Positions 55,384 through 64,000 are shown, counted from the first letter of the stretch. The stretch: DNA of 64,000 nt from Alcanivorax sediminis (GCF_009601165.1 NZ_WIRE01000001.1:3100001-3164000), one strand, 5' to 3'. The notes: generated from the letters alone by a model not told the origin. Numbers and translations: made by a program.

Positions 55384-55438
55384 GGCATCGGCTCTCTTGG
55401 GTCAGCTACAGATTGCACAGACCCCTTACAGGAATACG

Positions 55439-56329
55439 TCAATTGGCGTCGCCCGGGCGGGTGCTCCAGCCCAGCTTGGACCGGCAGGCCTGATAGAAAT
55501 CATGACCTGGCGGATGAATAAGATGCAGACGATGAGGCTTCTTGCGAATCACGATAACGTCATCGACCTGCAGGCGGATGCCTTCGGTGCCATCGCAACT
55601 CACCAAAGGACGCACTTTCTCGGTGGTGATATGAATCTTGATCTCGGAATCCCCGGCCACGACCAGTGGCCGACTGGTCAGGGTATGCGGGTTCAACGGC
55701 ACCAGCACCATGGCATCCAGCTTGGGGTGCATGATCGGGCCTCCGCAGGACAGCGCATACGCGGTAGACCCCGTGGGCGTGGAGATAATCAGGCCATCTG
55801 AGCGCTGACCATAAACAAAGTGCCCGTCGATCCCGAGCTCAAAATCGATCATGTGGACGCTGTCACCGGACAGCAGCACCACATCGTTCAATGCACTGCC
55901 CTCGCCCACCACGGCCTTACCGCGGCGAACCTCCATATCCAGCAGGAAGCGCTTCTCGGTGGTGTACTCACCATCCAGCACCTGCCCCACCCGTGACTCG
56001 ATTTCCGAGGGAAGGATGTCAGTCAGGAAGCCCAGATGCCCTCGGTTCACGCCCAGCACCGGCACCTTGTAGCGTGCCAGGGTACGGGCTGCCCCGAGCA
56101 GACTGCCATCTCCGCCCACCACGATGACCAGGTCGCAGGATTCACCCATTTGTGCAGGGGATGCCGCCTGAAGCCCCATCTCGGGAAGGCTGTCGATGAT
56201 GCGATTATCGAGGATGACGGTGCAATCACGACCGTGCAGAAAGTGAATAAGCTGGCGCAGCGAATACAACGCCTGCTCACTTTCAGAACGGACAATCAGA
56301 CCGATATTACGAAACTTTTCTTGCGCCAC
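55439..56329 (-). CDS. nadK: NAD kinase
   Basis: A 296-residue cytoplasmic kinase that phosphorylates NAD to NADP. It has the GGDGS motif at 72-76, VNRGHLGFLTD at about 94-104, the NE/D-type NDVVL region and TPTGSTAYALSCGGP. The start is a GTG with CAGGATC upstream. It lies 60 bp downstream of the cNMP-binding/rhodanese gene on the same strand. Confidence 0.95.
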   Translation of the reverse strand: MAQEKFRNIGLIVRSESEQALYSLRQLIHFLHGRDCTVILDNRIIDSLPEMGLQAASPAQMGESCDLVIVVGGDGSLLGAARTLARYKVPVLGVNRGHLGFLTDILPSEIESRVGQVLDGEYTTEKRFLLDMEVRRGKAVVGEGSALNDVVLLSGDSVHMIDFELGIDGHFVYGQRSDGLIISTPTGSTAYALSCGGPIMHPKLDAMVLVPLNPHTLTSRPLVVAGDSEIKIHITTEKVRPLVSCDGTEGIRLQVDDVIVIRKKPHRLHLIHPPGHDFYQACRSKLGWSTRPGDAN

Positions 56330-56389
56330 AGAGATCCTGGGCAGCGGTTGCTGCTGTCGGTTGCGGGGGGCCGCTACCGTCAGCAGCGA

Positions 56390-57463
56390 TCACCCCTGGG
56401 TCATGCTCTCGTTCAGGGTAGCAGTATTACCGTTAAGACCGCCATCCAGGACGATTACATCCAAGCCGGCGTTTTTTAACAAAAATGCCGCGGTTGCGCT
56501 ACGTCTTCCTGTATCGCAGTAGGCCACGTAGGTTCTGGAGGGGTCCAGAAGGCGGGACTTCAAGCGCAGTACATTGAGAGGCATGTTGCTGGCGCCCTCA
56601 ATATGACCCTGGTCATACTCGTCACTGGTCCGCACATCCAGCCAGGTGGCACCCTTGTCTAGCGCCTCCTGCACCTTGTCCAGTGGAAGGGTATTGATGA
56701 TCGGCTCACGCAGCAGAGCGTCAAAGTCCTTGCGATCCAGTCGCATCAGCACGCCATCAGTGGCCATGGTCACGGTGGCGTTCCGGGGCTTGCCGGACAA
56801 CAGCGCCTCCTCACCGAACCACTGCCCCTCTTCCAGCATCGCGACCGGGGTTGGCTCACTATCGCCCATGCTCACCGCAACCTCGCAGACCCCTTCCTTG
56901 AGGATATAGCAGCAATCTGCAGCCTCTCCCTGACGGATAATCACGTCGCCTTCCTTCTGACGGAAAGCACGAAGACGGCGGAAGATTTCGAGGATGTTGG
57001 TGGGGGGCACCCGGTGAAACAGCTTGGATCGCAGCAGACGAATCATCCACTCACGGTCATTCTGATAGGCGGAATTGGCATTGATATCGAGGATCACGTA
57101 ACCGGCAGACTGATCCCAGGACAGAATGGTGTCCAGTCGGAAGCTGTCAAAACGCACGACACTGACTTCGGATAACGCCCGCGCCGTGCTACGACGGGGC
57201 TGGGCATGATCCAGTGGGTGCCAGGAGGCAGAGTCACCGGCACTGACCACCTCGGTCTTGCCATACTCATCGGTGAGTTCCACTTTGCCGCTGAGCAGAT
57301 AAATCGTGGTGTTGTCCTCGTCACCTAACGAAAAAAGGACATCACCTGACACATAGCGGCACACCTCCTGCTGATCCAGCAGCCAGTCCAGCTGGTCCCC
57401 GGACAAGGCATTCACTGGTACAAACGTCTGCAAAAGGCTTTTATCTATGGATTCTCGCGCCAT
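56390..57463 (-). CDS. cNMP-binding and rhodanese fusion protein
   Basis: A 357-residue cytoplasmic protein with two cyclic-nucleotide-binding domains (about residues 20-120 and 145-245; the second has EEGQWFGEEALLSGKPRNAT) and a C-terminal rhodanese domain (about 255-345) with active Cys in YCDTGRRSA. It probably senses a nucleotide or similar ligand and acts through sulfur or phosphate chemistry; neither is shown. Related fusions occur in Pseudomonadales next to nadK. Confidence 0.87.
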   Translation of the reverse strand: MARESIDKSLLQTFVPVNALSGDQLDWLLDQQEVCRYVSGDVLFSLGDEDNTTIYLLSGKVELTDEYGKTEVVSAGDSASWHPLDHAQPRRSTARALSEVSVVRFDSFRLDTILSWDQSAGYVILDINANSAYQNDREWMIRLLRSKLFHRVPPTNILEIFRRLRAFRQKEGDVIIRQGEAADCCYILKEGVCEVAVSMGDSEPTPVAMLEEGQWFGEEALLSGKPRNATVTMATDGVLMRLDRKDFDALLREPIINTLPLDKVQEALDKGATWLDVRTSDEYDQGHIEGASNMPLNVLRLKSRLLDPSRTYVAYCDTGRRSATAAFLLKNAGLDVIVLDGGLNGNTATLNESMTQG

Positions 57464-57573
57464 AACTGCCGCTCCCGGTCTTTTTGATCACGCGTCTTCT
57501 GGTTATATCCAGACTAACATCTGCAAAAAGCCGACCACTTCCGCACAAAGAGGAACTGGTTCACAGTTTTTGT

Positions 57574-58944
57574 TTACCGGAACTTCAGCACATTATCGAT
57601 GGCAGAGTCATTCCGGCAGTTCGGGCAACGGTTGGCATTACGATCAGAAACGCCCGGCTTGAACTGGTTGGGCACTTCCACACGGATTACCCGCTTGCCG
57701 CACACCTGGCCATCCACACCCGCACTCACCTGACACACCGGGTTTTCATAGTGGGCCAGCCAGGCACGGTAATGATCCTCGGTCACCAGACATTTGCGGG
57801 CCGCAAACGCTACCGGGTTCTCCATGTATTCTGCCATCTGCTCGGCCGGTATAGAGATATGCCCCGCGCCCGGATGGAAGGCGATAAAGCTCAGCCCCAG
57901 GTCCTCCAGCTTTTCCAGCACTTTCTGGGCACCGCTGTTGGCCTCCTTGGCCTGATTGCGCTTGAGATCAACAATCTGCTCCTTGAGCTGGCCAATCAGG
58001 TCATCGCGGGTCAGCACATCCATTTCCTTGGCATGGATCTGCTCGGACAACTTGGCGCGCTCTTCTTCCAGCCGCTGCTCAAGTGCCAGTTTGTACTGCT
58101 CTGTCAGCACCTCCAGCTCACTGCCCTGGTTGGCGCTCTGGTGGCTCTGCTCTTCAAGGCTGCGGTTCAGGCTAAGCACCTGCGCCTTCAGCGAGTCATT
58201 CTGTTCCCGCAACGCGCCGTTCTGTGCCTTCAGCGCCTTGAACTGGCCCAGAACCTTCTCCAGCTGCGCATTGAGAATTTCTTCCTTCTGCTGGGTGGCA
58301 TAACGAAGCTTGGCGACTTCTTCGGTCTGGGAGTTTTCCAGGGTCTGCACCCGCAGGCGCAGCTCTTTGATGATTCGTGCGAGGCGCACCCGCTCTTCAT
58401 CGTCCTTACGACGAGCCTCATCGTCATCGGGCCTGACGGTAGGCGCCTGCCCTGCCAGCACTGGCGGTGCTTTCGGCGCAGCGGTGTCCATATCATCATC
58501 GATTTCGAGCCCCATCTTGGGCCCACGCTCGAGTATCAAATCGCGAATGGCAATAAAGTCATTGGCGCCCGGCTTCATTCCTGGGTCCCAAAGCTGATCC
58601 TGATGCCAGGCCACCGGGCACTGGCTGCGACAGGCAAGACGAATCGGGCCAGCCCCCATGTCGGGGCCCTGGGCTCCGTGTTCCGCAAGGTGACGGAGAG
58701 GCACATTCCAGGTGGTATCGGCCATGCCATCTTCATCAAAGTCGATGGTGAACAACACCATTGCCGTCACTTTCAAGTGACCATTCACAAGACAGTAAGC
58801 GCCACGAACTTCCTTATCGGTAAACTCCGGCACGCCCACCATGCCATCAAGGATGGCTTCGAAATCCGAGTACAGCATGCTCTTGCTGATACCCCGATGA
58901 TCAAAAAACAGAATGGCTTCGGACGTCACTGCGGATGCAGACAT
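57574..58944 (-). CDS. Coiled-coil protein of unknown function with C-terminal Cys cluster
   Basis: A 456-residue protein with an N-terminal domain (1-150; includes AMVLFTIDFDEDGMAD and CRSQCPVAW at 105-111), a spacer (150-175), a long charged coiled coil (about 175-335), and a compact C-terminal domain (340-450) with Cys404, Cys415, Cys440 and Cys443, the last two in RCPNCR, which could bind zinc. I chose MSASAVTSE after AAAGGAAAGG. No signal peptide is seen. Its function is unknown; a structural or scaffold role is a guess. Confidence 0.85.
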   Translation of the reverse strand: MSASAVTSEAILFFDHRGISKSMLYSDFEAILDGMVGVPEFTDKEVRGAYCLVNGHLKVTAMVLFTIDFDEDGMADTTWNVPLRHLAEHGAQGPDMGAGPIRLACRSQCPVAWHQDQLWDPGMKPGANDFIAIRDLILERGPKMGLEIDDDMDTAAPKAPPVLAGQAPTVRPDDDEARRKDDEERVRLARIIKELRLRVQTLENSQTEEVAKLRYATQQKEEILNAQLEKVLGQFKALKAQNGALREQNDSLKAQVLSLNRSLEEQSHQSANQGSELEVLTEQYKLALEQRLEEERAKLSEQIHAKEMDVLTRDDLIGQLKEQIVDLKRNQAKEANSGAQKVLEKLEDLGLSFIAFHPGAGHISIPAEQMAEYMENPVAFAARKCLVTEDHYRAWLAHYENPVCQVSAGVDGQVCGKRVIRVEVPNQFKPGVSDRNANRCPNCRNDSAIDNVLKFR

Positions 58945-59261
58945 GTGTGCCTTTCCTTTCCCTGAATTTATTGTAAATGGCACCTGACCAGAAACGACGA
59001 CACATCCCGATGTGACATCCTGGGTCAGATTGCTGCCAATTATAGTCAGCCCCAAAAGCGAAGTTTGACCTGAATGGCTCGCAAAAAAAAGCACATTCGA
59101 CCGTCAAGCATGCCGCAGACGGGTGACAGCAACCATAACCGGGATCACGTTGTGGGATTTATATGAAAAATTGCATCCGGCAAGCCGGGGTCCAGCAGAG
59201 AGGAGGAATTGAGGGAACCAGGTTCAGCAGGGGAAGGGGCAAGCAGGGAAAGACGGGAGGA

Positions 59262-59366
59262 TCAAAGTTCCTCACCGTCATCAGCCCAGCCATCATCTTC
59301 CAGCCACTCTTCCAGGCTCTCCATCAATTGCCTTTGCTCAAGGCGTTCTTCAAACAGTTCTTCCAT
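59262..59366 (-). CDS. Small acidic protein, 34 residues
   Basis: ATG at 59366 with AAAAGGAGC upstream, stop at 59264. The sequence is very acidic and helical (MEELFEERLEQRQLMESLEE, then WLEDDGWADDGEEL), with no Cys or membrane segment. The strong ribosome site and even amphipathic pattern suggest a real gene. It is too short for most gene finders. I do not recognise a family. Confidence 0.55.
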   Translation of the reverse strand: MEELFEERLEQRQLMESLEEWLEDDGWADDGEEL

Positions 59367-59560
59367 GGTATTGCTCCTTTTTATCTTGATTCTGACTTGT
59401 CATTTCATTTGTTGTGAATGGGATTAGACACCCGAAACATGACAAGTTCATTAAGGGAGACGCAACACGCGGCATGCGGCACTGGAGGACCAAAGACAGG
59501 AAGGCGAGGAAAAAAGCGGGCGTGCTGCGTGAAGCGTGGTGCATGCAGCATCTCTTGAAA

Positions 59561-59590
59561 CAAAAAAGGCCCTCATTTCTGAGAGCCTTT
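59561..59590 (-). terminator. Terminator-like hairpin after the tRNA pair
   Basis: On the minus strand AAAGGCTCTCAG and TGAGGGCCTTTTTTG form an imperfect stem with a T tract, about 13 bases past the 3' end of tRNA-Asp. Confidence 0.65.
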
Positions 59591-59602
59591 CTTGCTGAAT
59601 AG

Positions 59603-59679
59603 TGGCGGAGCGGACGGGACTCGAACCCGCGACCCCCGGCGTGACAGGCCGGTATTCTAACCAACTGAACTACCGCTCC
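59603..59679 (-). tRNA. tRNA-Asp (GTC)
   Basis: A 77-nt cloverleaf starting GGAGCGGTAGTTCAG, with anticodon GTC in CCTGTCACG, a TTCGAGTC T-arm and encoded CCA. It is the second of two tRNA genes on this strand. Confidence 0.95.
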
Positions 59680-59707
59680 ACATTCCTTACGGAATTCTTT
59701 CAAATTT

Positions 59708-59783
59708 TGGTGGGTGATGACGGGATCGAACCGCCGACCCTCTGCTTGTAAGGCAGATGCTCTCCCAGCTGAGCTAATCACCC
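59708..59783 (-). tRNA. tRNA-Val (TAC)
   Basis: A 76-nt cloverleaf starting GGGTGATTAGCTCAG, with anticodon TAC in CCTTACAAG, GGTTCGATCC in the T-arm and encoded CCA. It lies 28 bases upstream of tRNA-Asp; one transcript is likely. Confidence 0.95.
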
Positions 59784-59923
59784 TTGTTCGCGTCGCTGCG
59801 AAGTGGGCGCCATTTTAGGGATTGGGCCGGGGGTGTCAACGGCTTTTTGCAGAAAAATGTTCGTTTGCCTACAAAATGGCCGAAACGTGCAAAACTTGGT
59901 CTAAATGACCAGAATATCTCCGC

Positions 59924-60121
59924 TCAACCGCCCAGATCCGCTTCTATGGCTTCAATTTTTGCCCGGGCCTCCTCCAACGTGAAGCGGCCAGGCAGATTTT
60001 CCCCATTGGGCTGTGCAATAAGGTAGTGATGAATATCCAGCGCCCAGGTTTCCCGGTTTAACTCACCCTCCTCGAGAATGGTGTAGCCGGTTTTCCCCCA
60101 GGCCATGGCGTTGCCGATCAT
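59924..60121 (-). CDS. Hypothetical protein, 65 residues
   Basis: A short protein starting MIGNAMAWGKTGYTILEEGE whose ATG overlaps the TGA of the TetR gene upstream (ATGA), a sign of translational coupling. The C-terminal half (FTLEEARAKIEAIEADLGG) is a helical, charged stretch. No motif or family is recognised. Its close link to the TetR gene suggests the same transcript. Confidence 0.65.
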   Translation of the reverse strand: MIGNAMAWGKTGYTILEEGELNRETWALDIHHYLIAQPNGENLPGRFTLEEARAKIEAIEADLGG

Positions 60122-60711
60122 GCTTTCTCCCCGATGACGCGGGCGAGCATGATGTCAGCCAGACCATCAAGGCTCAGCGGCCCATCACGATCGAACCAGT
60201 TCGGGGTCCAACCAATCATTCCGGTCAATAAGCGCCGCATGATGAAAGGGTCGGTTTTGATGGCACCCTCGGCGTGCAGGTCATTCAGCGCATCCAGCCA
60301 CAGCTGCTCATAGATGCTGCGCAGTGCCAAGGCCTTGCGCTGCCTGTCTTCACTCAGGCAGCGCCACTCGGTCACCATCACTGTCATGGCTTCCGCCGTA
60401 TCGCCAACAATAGACTGCAGCTCCTCACGAATCAGCGCCCGCAATCGCCCCTCAGCGGTCACCTCTCCGGCCACCGCCTTTTGCAACCGCGCCGTATTGA
60501 AGTGGATAACCTCTTCCATCACCGCATAGAGGATGTCCTCCTTGCTCTTGAAATGGTGGAAGATCGAGCCACTCTGGATGCCCACCGATGCGGCAATATC
60601 GCGCACCGTGGTCCGGTCAAACCCCTTATCCCGAAACAGGTGTGCCGCCGCGCTGAGCAATCGCCCGCGGGGAGAATCATCAATTCCGTTGATTGCCAGT
60701 GACTCAGCCAT
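60118..60711 (-). CDS. TetR-family regulator, AtuR-like
   Basis: A 197-residue TetR repressor. The HTH reads GRLLSAAAHLFRDKGFDRTT then GIQSGSIFHHFKSKEDIL. I chose MAESLAING after TGAGGG; the longer upstream frame contains repeat sequence. It is divergent from atuA, and an 18-bp dyad lies between the genes. In P. aeruginosa atuR is similarly placed and represses the atu operon. The assignment follows position and family. Confidence 0.85.
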   Translation of the reverse strand: MAESLAINGIDDSPRGRLLSAAAHLFRDKGFDRTTVRDIAASVGIQSGSIFHHFKSKEDILYAVMEEVIHFNTARLQKAVAGEVTAEGRLRALIREELQSIVGDTAEAMTVMVTEWRCLSEDRQRKALALRSIYEQLWLDALNDLHAEGAIKTDPFIMRRLLTGMIGWTPNWFDRDGPLSLDGLADIMLARVIGEKA

Positions 60712-60885
60712 TGGTACCCTCATTTTGTGTGCCGGCATTATCTCAGGACAGTCACAAGCTGCAAGCCTTGAGCTGCAGCCAGACTTGACCACTGTCAGCA
60801 CCTGAAGTGCCAACCCCGCGCCAGAAAAACTCACGCCTTTTCGAAACCACGAATTGAACGTATTGTTATGTACAGCACTTTACAA

Positions 60886-60903
60886 ACCAAGCGCTTGCTT
60901 GGT
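60886..60903. promoter_or_regulatory. Likely TetR-type operator upstream of atuA
   Basis: ACCAAGC-GCTT-GCTTGGT is a perfect 7+4+7 inverted repeat, 40 bases upstream of the atuA start, in the divergent gap with the TetR gene. The form is typical of a TetR-family operator. It was not matched to a published AtuR site. Confidence 0.65.
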
Positions 60904-60943
60904 AGCTTACGAGACCATGCTCAAACAGGCAAATGGAGCCAAC

Positions 60944-62728
60944 ATGACCGATCCGATTTGCATCGGCTGTGCCGCCGGTTTCTGGGGCGACACCAACAGT
61001 GCGGCCTTTCAACTGGTCAAACAAGCAGACATCGACTACCTGGTGTTTGATTACCTGGCAGAGGTGACCCTGTCCATCATGGCAGGGGCGCGGATGAAAG
61101 ACCCCAGCGCTGGCTATGCGCACGACTTTGTCAACAATGTCATGGCCCCGCTGGCCAAAGACATCAAGGCCAAGAAGATCAAGGTGATCAGTAACGCTGG
61201 CGGCGTGAATCCCCGCGCCTGCCGCGAGGCGCTCCAGAACGCGTTTTCCGCCGCTGGCGTAGAGCTGAATATCGCCTTGGTTGAGGGCGATGACCTGAAC
61301 CCACGCCGCAATGAATTTACCGATGCCTGCGAACTGGATAGTGATACTCCCCTGCCCCCCATGACCCTGACCATGAACGCTTACCTGGGGGCACTGCCGA
61401 TCAAGGCCGCGCTGGACGCAGGGGCCGACATTGTTCTCACTGGCCGTATTGCCGACTCGGTGCTGGTACTGGGCCCATTGATGCATGAGTTCGGCTGGGC
61501 AGAAAACGATTACGACAAATTGGCCCAGGGCTCACTAGCCGGCCACGTGATCGAATGCGGCGCTCAGTGCACCGGCGGAAACTTTACCGACTGGCGCGAA
61601 GTACCCGACTTTCACAATATGGGTTTCCCTATCGCCGAGTGCTTTGCTGACGGCCAGTTCATCATCACCAAACCCGTCAACACCGGTGGCCTGGTGACCC
61701 CGGCCACGGTGGGCGAACAAATCGTTTATGAAATCGGTGACCCCCGGGCTTACCTGCTACCCGATGTGGTTTGTGACTTCACCGGAGTGACACTGGAACA
61801 GGTGGGGGAAAACCGGGTGAGCGTCCGCGGCGCCCGTGGCCGTGCGCCCACCGAAAGTTACAAGGTGTCTGCCACCTATCCTGACGGCAACAAGATCACC
61901 GCTTCTTTCCTGATGGGCGGAATCGATGCCCCGGAAAAAGGAACCGTGGTCGCCAATGCCATTCTGAAAAAGGTCAGTGGCCTGTTCCAGCAGCTGGGCA
62001 TGCCCCCGTTCCGGGAAACCAGCGTCGAAATTCTGGGCAGTGAGAGTACCTATGGTGAACAAGCCCGGCGCAGCGATACCCGCGAAGTCGTGGTGAAGAT
62101 CGCGGCACTGCACGATGACAAGAAAGCACTGGGGCTGTTTGCCCGTGAAATAGCCCAGGCTGCCACCGGCATGGCTCCGGGCTTGTCCGGTCTGGTCGGC
62201 GGTCGCCCCAAGCCGTTTCCGCGCATACGTCTGTTCTCCACGCTGGTGAACAAACGCCTGGTGCCAGTCACCGTGGATGTGAATGGTGAAACGGTGCCGG
62301 TAACGATTCCGGCCGGACAGCCCTTCGATGCAAGGCAGCTGCCTGCTGATGCCACGGTGAATCAAACAAATGGCGACGTCGCTGTACCCTTGGTGAAACT
62401 GGCCTGGGCGCGGAGCGGCGATAAGGGGAACCACGCCAACATAGGCGTCATTGCCCGCAAACCAGATTACCTGCCCTTTATCAGCGCGGCACTCACTGAG
62501 CAGCGCGTAGCAGAATATATGCAGCACGTCCTCGACCCGGACAGCGGCAGCGTCAGGCGCTGGGCCATGCCCGGCATGAACGCGTTCAATTTTTTGCTAA
62601 AAAATGCGCTGGGCGGCGGCGGTATTGCTTCCCTGCGTATCGACCCGCAAGGCAAAGCCTTTGCTCAGCAATTACTGGATATGCCGATTCCCGTCAGCCA
62701 GGCCATCGCTGACGAAGTGGGCAAGTGA
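60944..62728 (+). CDS. atuA: Acyclic terpene utilization protein AtuA (DUF1446 family)
   Basis: A 594-residue DUF1446 protein with a C-terminal AtuA-like domain. Conserved pieces are [18 protein letters not shown] at the start, [27 protein letters not shown] and [13 protein letters not shown]. AtuA is needed for citronellol and geraniol breakdown in Pseudomonas, although its enzymatic role is not settled. It is divergent from the TetR gene and followed by atuB and atuC. I chose MTDPICIGC after a GGAG site; the upstream 30 codons are rejected. Confidence 0.88.
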   Translation: MTDPICIGCAAGFWGDTNSAAFQLVKQADIDYLVFDYLAEVTLSIMAGARMKDPSAGYAHDFVNNVMAPLAKDIKAKKIKVISNAGGVNPRACREALQNAFSAAGVELNIALVEGDDLNPRRNEFTDACELDSDTPLPPMTLTMNAYLGALPIKAALDAGADIVLTGRIADSVLVLGPLMHEFGWAENDYDKLAQGSLAGHVIECGAQCTGGNFTDWREVPDFHNMGFPIAECFADGQFIITKPVNTGGLVTPATVGEQIVYEIGDPRAYLLPDVVCDFTGVTLEQVGENRVSVRGARGRAPTESYKVSATYPDGNKITASFLMGGIDAPEKGTVVANAILKKVSGLFQQLGMPPFRETSVEILGSESTYGEQARRSDTREVVVKIAALHDDKKALGLFAREIAQAATGMAPGLSGLVGGRPKPFPRIRLFSTLVNKRLVPVTVDVNGETVPVTIPAGQPFDARQLPADATVNQTNGDVAVPLVKLAWARSGDKGNHANIGVIARKPDYLPFISAALTEQRVAEYMQHVLDPDSGSVRRWAMPGMNAFNFLLKNALGGGGIASLRIDPQGKAFAQQLLDMPIPVSQAIADEVGK

Positions 62729-62789
62729 TTTTGATTCCAGCGTGGGATTTCTGACATCCCGCGCCCTCGACAAAAGATAAGGAAAAAAC

Positions 62790-63659
62790 ATGTCCTACCG
62801 TTCCGTTTTCAAAGCCGACCTGTTCGCCGGCCAGAACATCATCGTTACCGGCGGCGGTTCCGGAATTGGTCGTTGTACCGCCCACGAGCTGGCCTCGCTC
62901 GGCGCCCAGGTGGTGCTCATTGGTCGCAAGCAGGAAAAGCTGGATACGGTGATCGCCGAGATTGAAGAAGATGGCGGAAAAGCCATCGGTTTTGCCTGTG
63001 ATATTCGTGACGAGGAAGCGGTAAAGGCCACTGTTGCAGAGGTCTACAAAGCCGTTGAAATCGTGCACGGTCTGGTCAACAACGCTGGCGGCCAATTCCC
63101 CTCCCCGCTCGCGCTGATCAGCCAGAAAGGCTGGGAAACGGTGGTCAGAACCAATCTTACCGGCGGCTTTCTGATGGCCCGGGAGGTGTTTACCCAGGGC
63201 ATGAACCGCAACGGTGGTGCCATCGTTAACATCGTCGCGGACATGTGGGGAGGGATGCCGGGCATGGGTCACTCCGGCGCAGCCCGCGCCGGTATGGTGA
63301 ACTTCACCCAGACCGCAGCCTATGAATGGGGAAGTTGCGGGGTGCGCGTTAATGCGGTGGCACCGGGCTGGATCATGTCCAGCGGCATGGACACCTACCC
63401 GGAGGGGTTCAAGCAGACGTTGAAGACCCTCAAGGCCGCAGTCCCCCTCAAACGCATGGGCAACGAATCGGAAGTCTCCGGTGCCATCTGCTTCTTGCTC
63501 AGTGATGCTGCCGCTTTTATCAGCGGTGACACACTGCGTATTGATGGCGCCGCCAGCCAGGGCAACATCGCCATCTTCCCGCTACCCGACCATGACAAGA
63601 GCCAGCCGTTCGACGGCTTCCACCGTTCCACCACTCCGGATGTGTTCAAGGATCTCTAA
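62790..63659 (+). CDS. atuB: SDR oxidoreductase in the atu cluster, AtuB-like
   Basis: A 289-residue SDR with the TGGGSGIG cofactor motif and NNAGG, but where most SDRs have YxxxK this one has H-S-G-A-A-R (catalytic Tyr and Lys replaced by His and Arg). That substitution is shared by a subgroup resembling enoyl-CoA reductases. It probably acts on a citronellyl/geranyl intermediate or an enoyl-CoA. It overlaps the next gene by one base (TAATG), so they are coupled. The symbol is by context. Confidence 0.75.
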   Translation: MSYRSVFKADLFAGQNIIVTGGGSGIGRCTAHELASLGAQVVLIGRKQEKLDTVIAEIEEDGGKAIGFACDIRDEEAVKATVAEVYKAVEIVHGLVNNAGGQFPSPLALISQKGWETVVRTNLTGGFLMAREVFTQGMNRNGGAIVNIVADMWGGMPGMGHSGAARAGMVNFTQTAAYEWGSCGVRVNAVAPGWIMSSGMDTYPEGFKQTLKTLKAAVPLKRMGNESEVSGAICFLLSDAAAFISGDTLRIDGAASQGNIAIFPLPDHDKSQPFDGFHRSTTPDVFKDL

Positions 63660-64000
63660 TGTCTGTCATCGAATCTGCACTGGATACCCAGAGCGAGGAA
63701 TATCGCCAGAACCGCGAGGCCCTGCTGGCAGCCGTGGCGGAATTCCGCGCCATCGAACAGCAGGTGGTCGATACCGCCGAGAGCAAGCGACCCAAGTTCG
63801 AAAAACGTGGACAGTTGCTGCCTAACGAGCGGGTCTCACGGCTGCTGGATCCAGGCTCACCCTTTCTGAGCCTGATGAACCTGGCAGGCTACAAGATGCA
63901 TGATGACAAGGATGGCACCGAGGCTGGCGGCGGCGTGATCGCCGGTATTGGCTATGTGTCTGGCGTACGCTGTCTGGTTACTGCCTCCAACTCTGCGATC
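63659..64000 (+). CDS. atuC: Acyl-CoA carboxylase beta subunit (carboxyltransferase), partial
   Basis: The first 114 codons of a biotin-dependent carboxyltransferase beta subunit, cut by the window edge. Visible are KRGQLLPNERVSRLLDPGSP and AGIGYVSGVRCLVTASNSAI, the N-terminal crotonase-like part. In the atu cluster this would be the geranyl-CoA carboxylase beta subunit (AtuC); LiuB (methylcrotonyl-CoA) is the alternative. The ATG overlaps the atuB stop. Confidence 0.8.
   Translation, partial: MSVIESALDTQSEEYRQNREALLAAVAEFRAIEQQVVDTAESKRPKFEKRGQLLPNERVSRLLDPGSPFLSLMNLAGYKMHDDKDGTEAGGGVIAGIGYVSGVRCLVTASNSAI

Noticed and set aside
57484..58965. A 493-codon plus-strand ORF
   Set aside because: It is antisense to the coiled-coil gene, which has a ribosome site and ordered Cys residues.

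Overview
The window looks like chromosomal DNA of a hydrocarbon-degrading marine gammaproteobacterium, most likely Alcanivorax or a close relative. This is an inference from gene content and order: a Pseudomonas-like psrA / DUF6586 / topA / lexA neighbourhood, rlmKL-rmf-pyrD, pepN-YeaC-nadK, and many lipid or hydrophobic-compound genes (acyl-CoA dehydrogenase, PsrA, Pla-1/VolA-type lipase, RND/DUF1329/DUF1302 cluster, atu cluster). No phage, IS element, CRISPR array, rRNA or secretion-system island was seen. Most genes between about 11 and 60.7 kb lie on the minus strand.

Layout. 0-11 kb: a molybdopterin oxidoreductase, a gene-free AT-rich stretch dense in DnaA boxes, pbpC, a di-metal hydrolase-like protein, and a TonB receptor bracketed by two tandem arrays (168-bp and 173-bp units) built on a REP-like palindrome. 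11-16 kb: an ExaC-type aldehyde dehydrogenase with a FIST sensor, hybrid histidine kinase and LuxR response regulator, resembling the regulators of Pseudomonas alcohol oxidation. 16.8-23 kb: two SDRs, an aminoglycoside-phosphotransferase-fold protein, an acyl-CoA dehydrogenase, a histidine phosphatase and a TetR regulator. 23-25 kb: a DAHP synthase behind an aromatic-amino-acid leader peptide and intrinsic terminator. 25-30 kb: a PhzF-like protein, a tiny membrane protein, psrA with tandem operators, an outer-membrane barrel with a LolA-like partner, and a lipase-like hydrolase. 30-42 kb: housekeeping genes (topA, lexA with an SOS box, tatD, rlmKL, rmf, pyrD). 42-50 kb: RND transporter, YCF48-like protein, DUF1329 and DUF1302 on one strand. 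50-59.4 kb: pepN, a lipoprotein lipase, yeaC, nadK, a cNMP-binding/rhodanese fusion, an unknown coiled-coil protein and a 34-residue acidic protein. 59.6-64 kb: tRNA-Val, tRNA-Asp, then a TetR gene divergent from atuA-atuB-atuC (last one cut by the window edge), with an 18-bp dyad between them.

Intergenic spaces carry several families of gene-flanking repeats: the REP-like GTAGGAGC...GATC palindrome, AGCTACAAGC repeats, TTCGAAACTCG repeats and GTTAACAGTGAATAG repeats. They are often nested as inverted pairs that make palindromes of 150-320 bp.

The points most worth a second look are the aromatic attenuator upstream of the DAHP synthase, the DnaA-box cluster, the twin REP arrays around the TonB receptor, the nested palindromes, the His/Arg replacement of the SDR catalytic pair in the atu cluster, and the small proteins missed by length cut-offs. 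All family assignments come from reading motifs; no database search was run.
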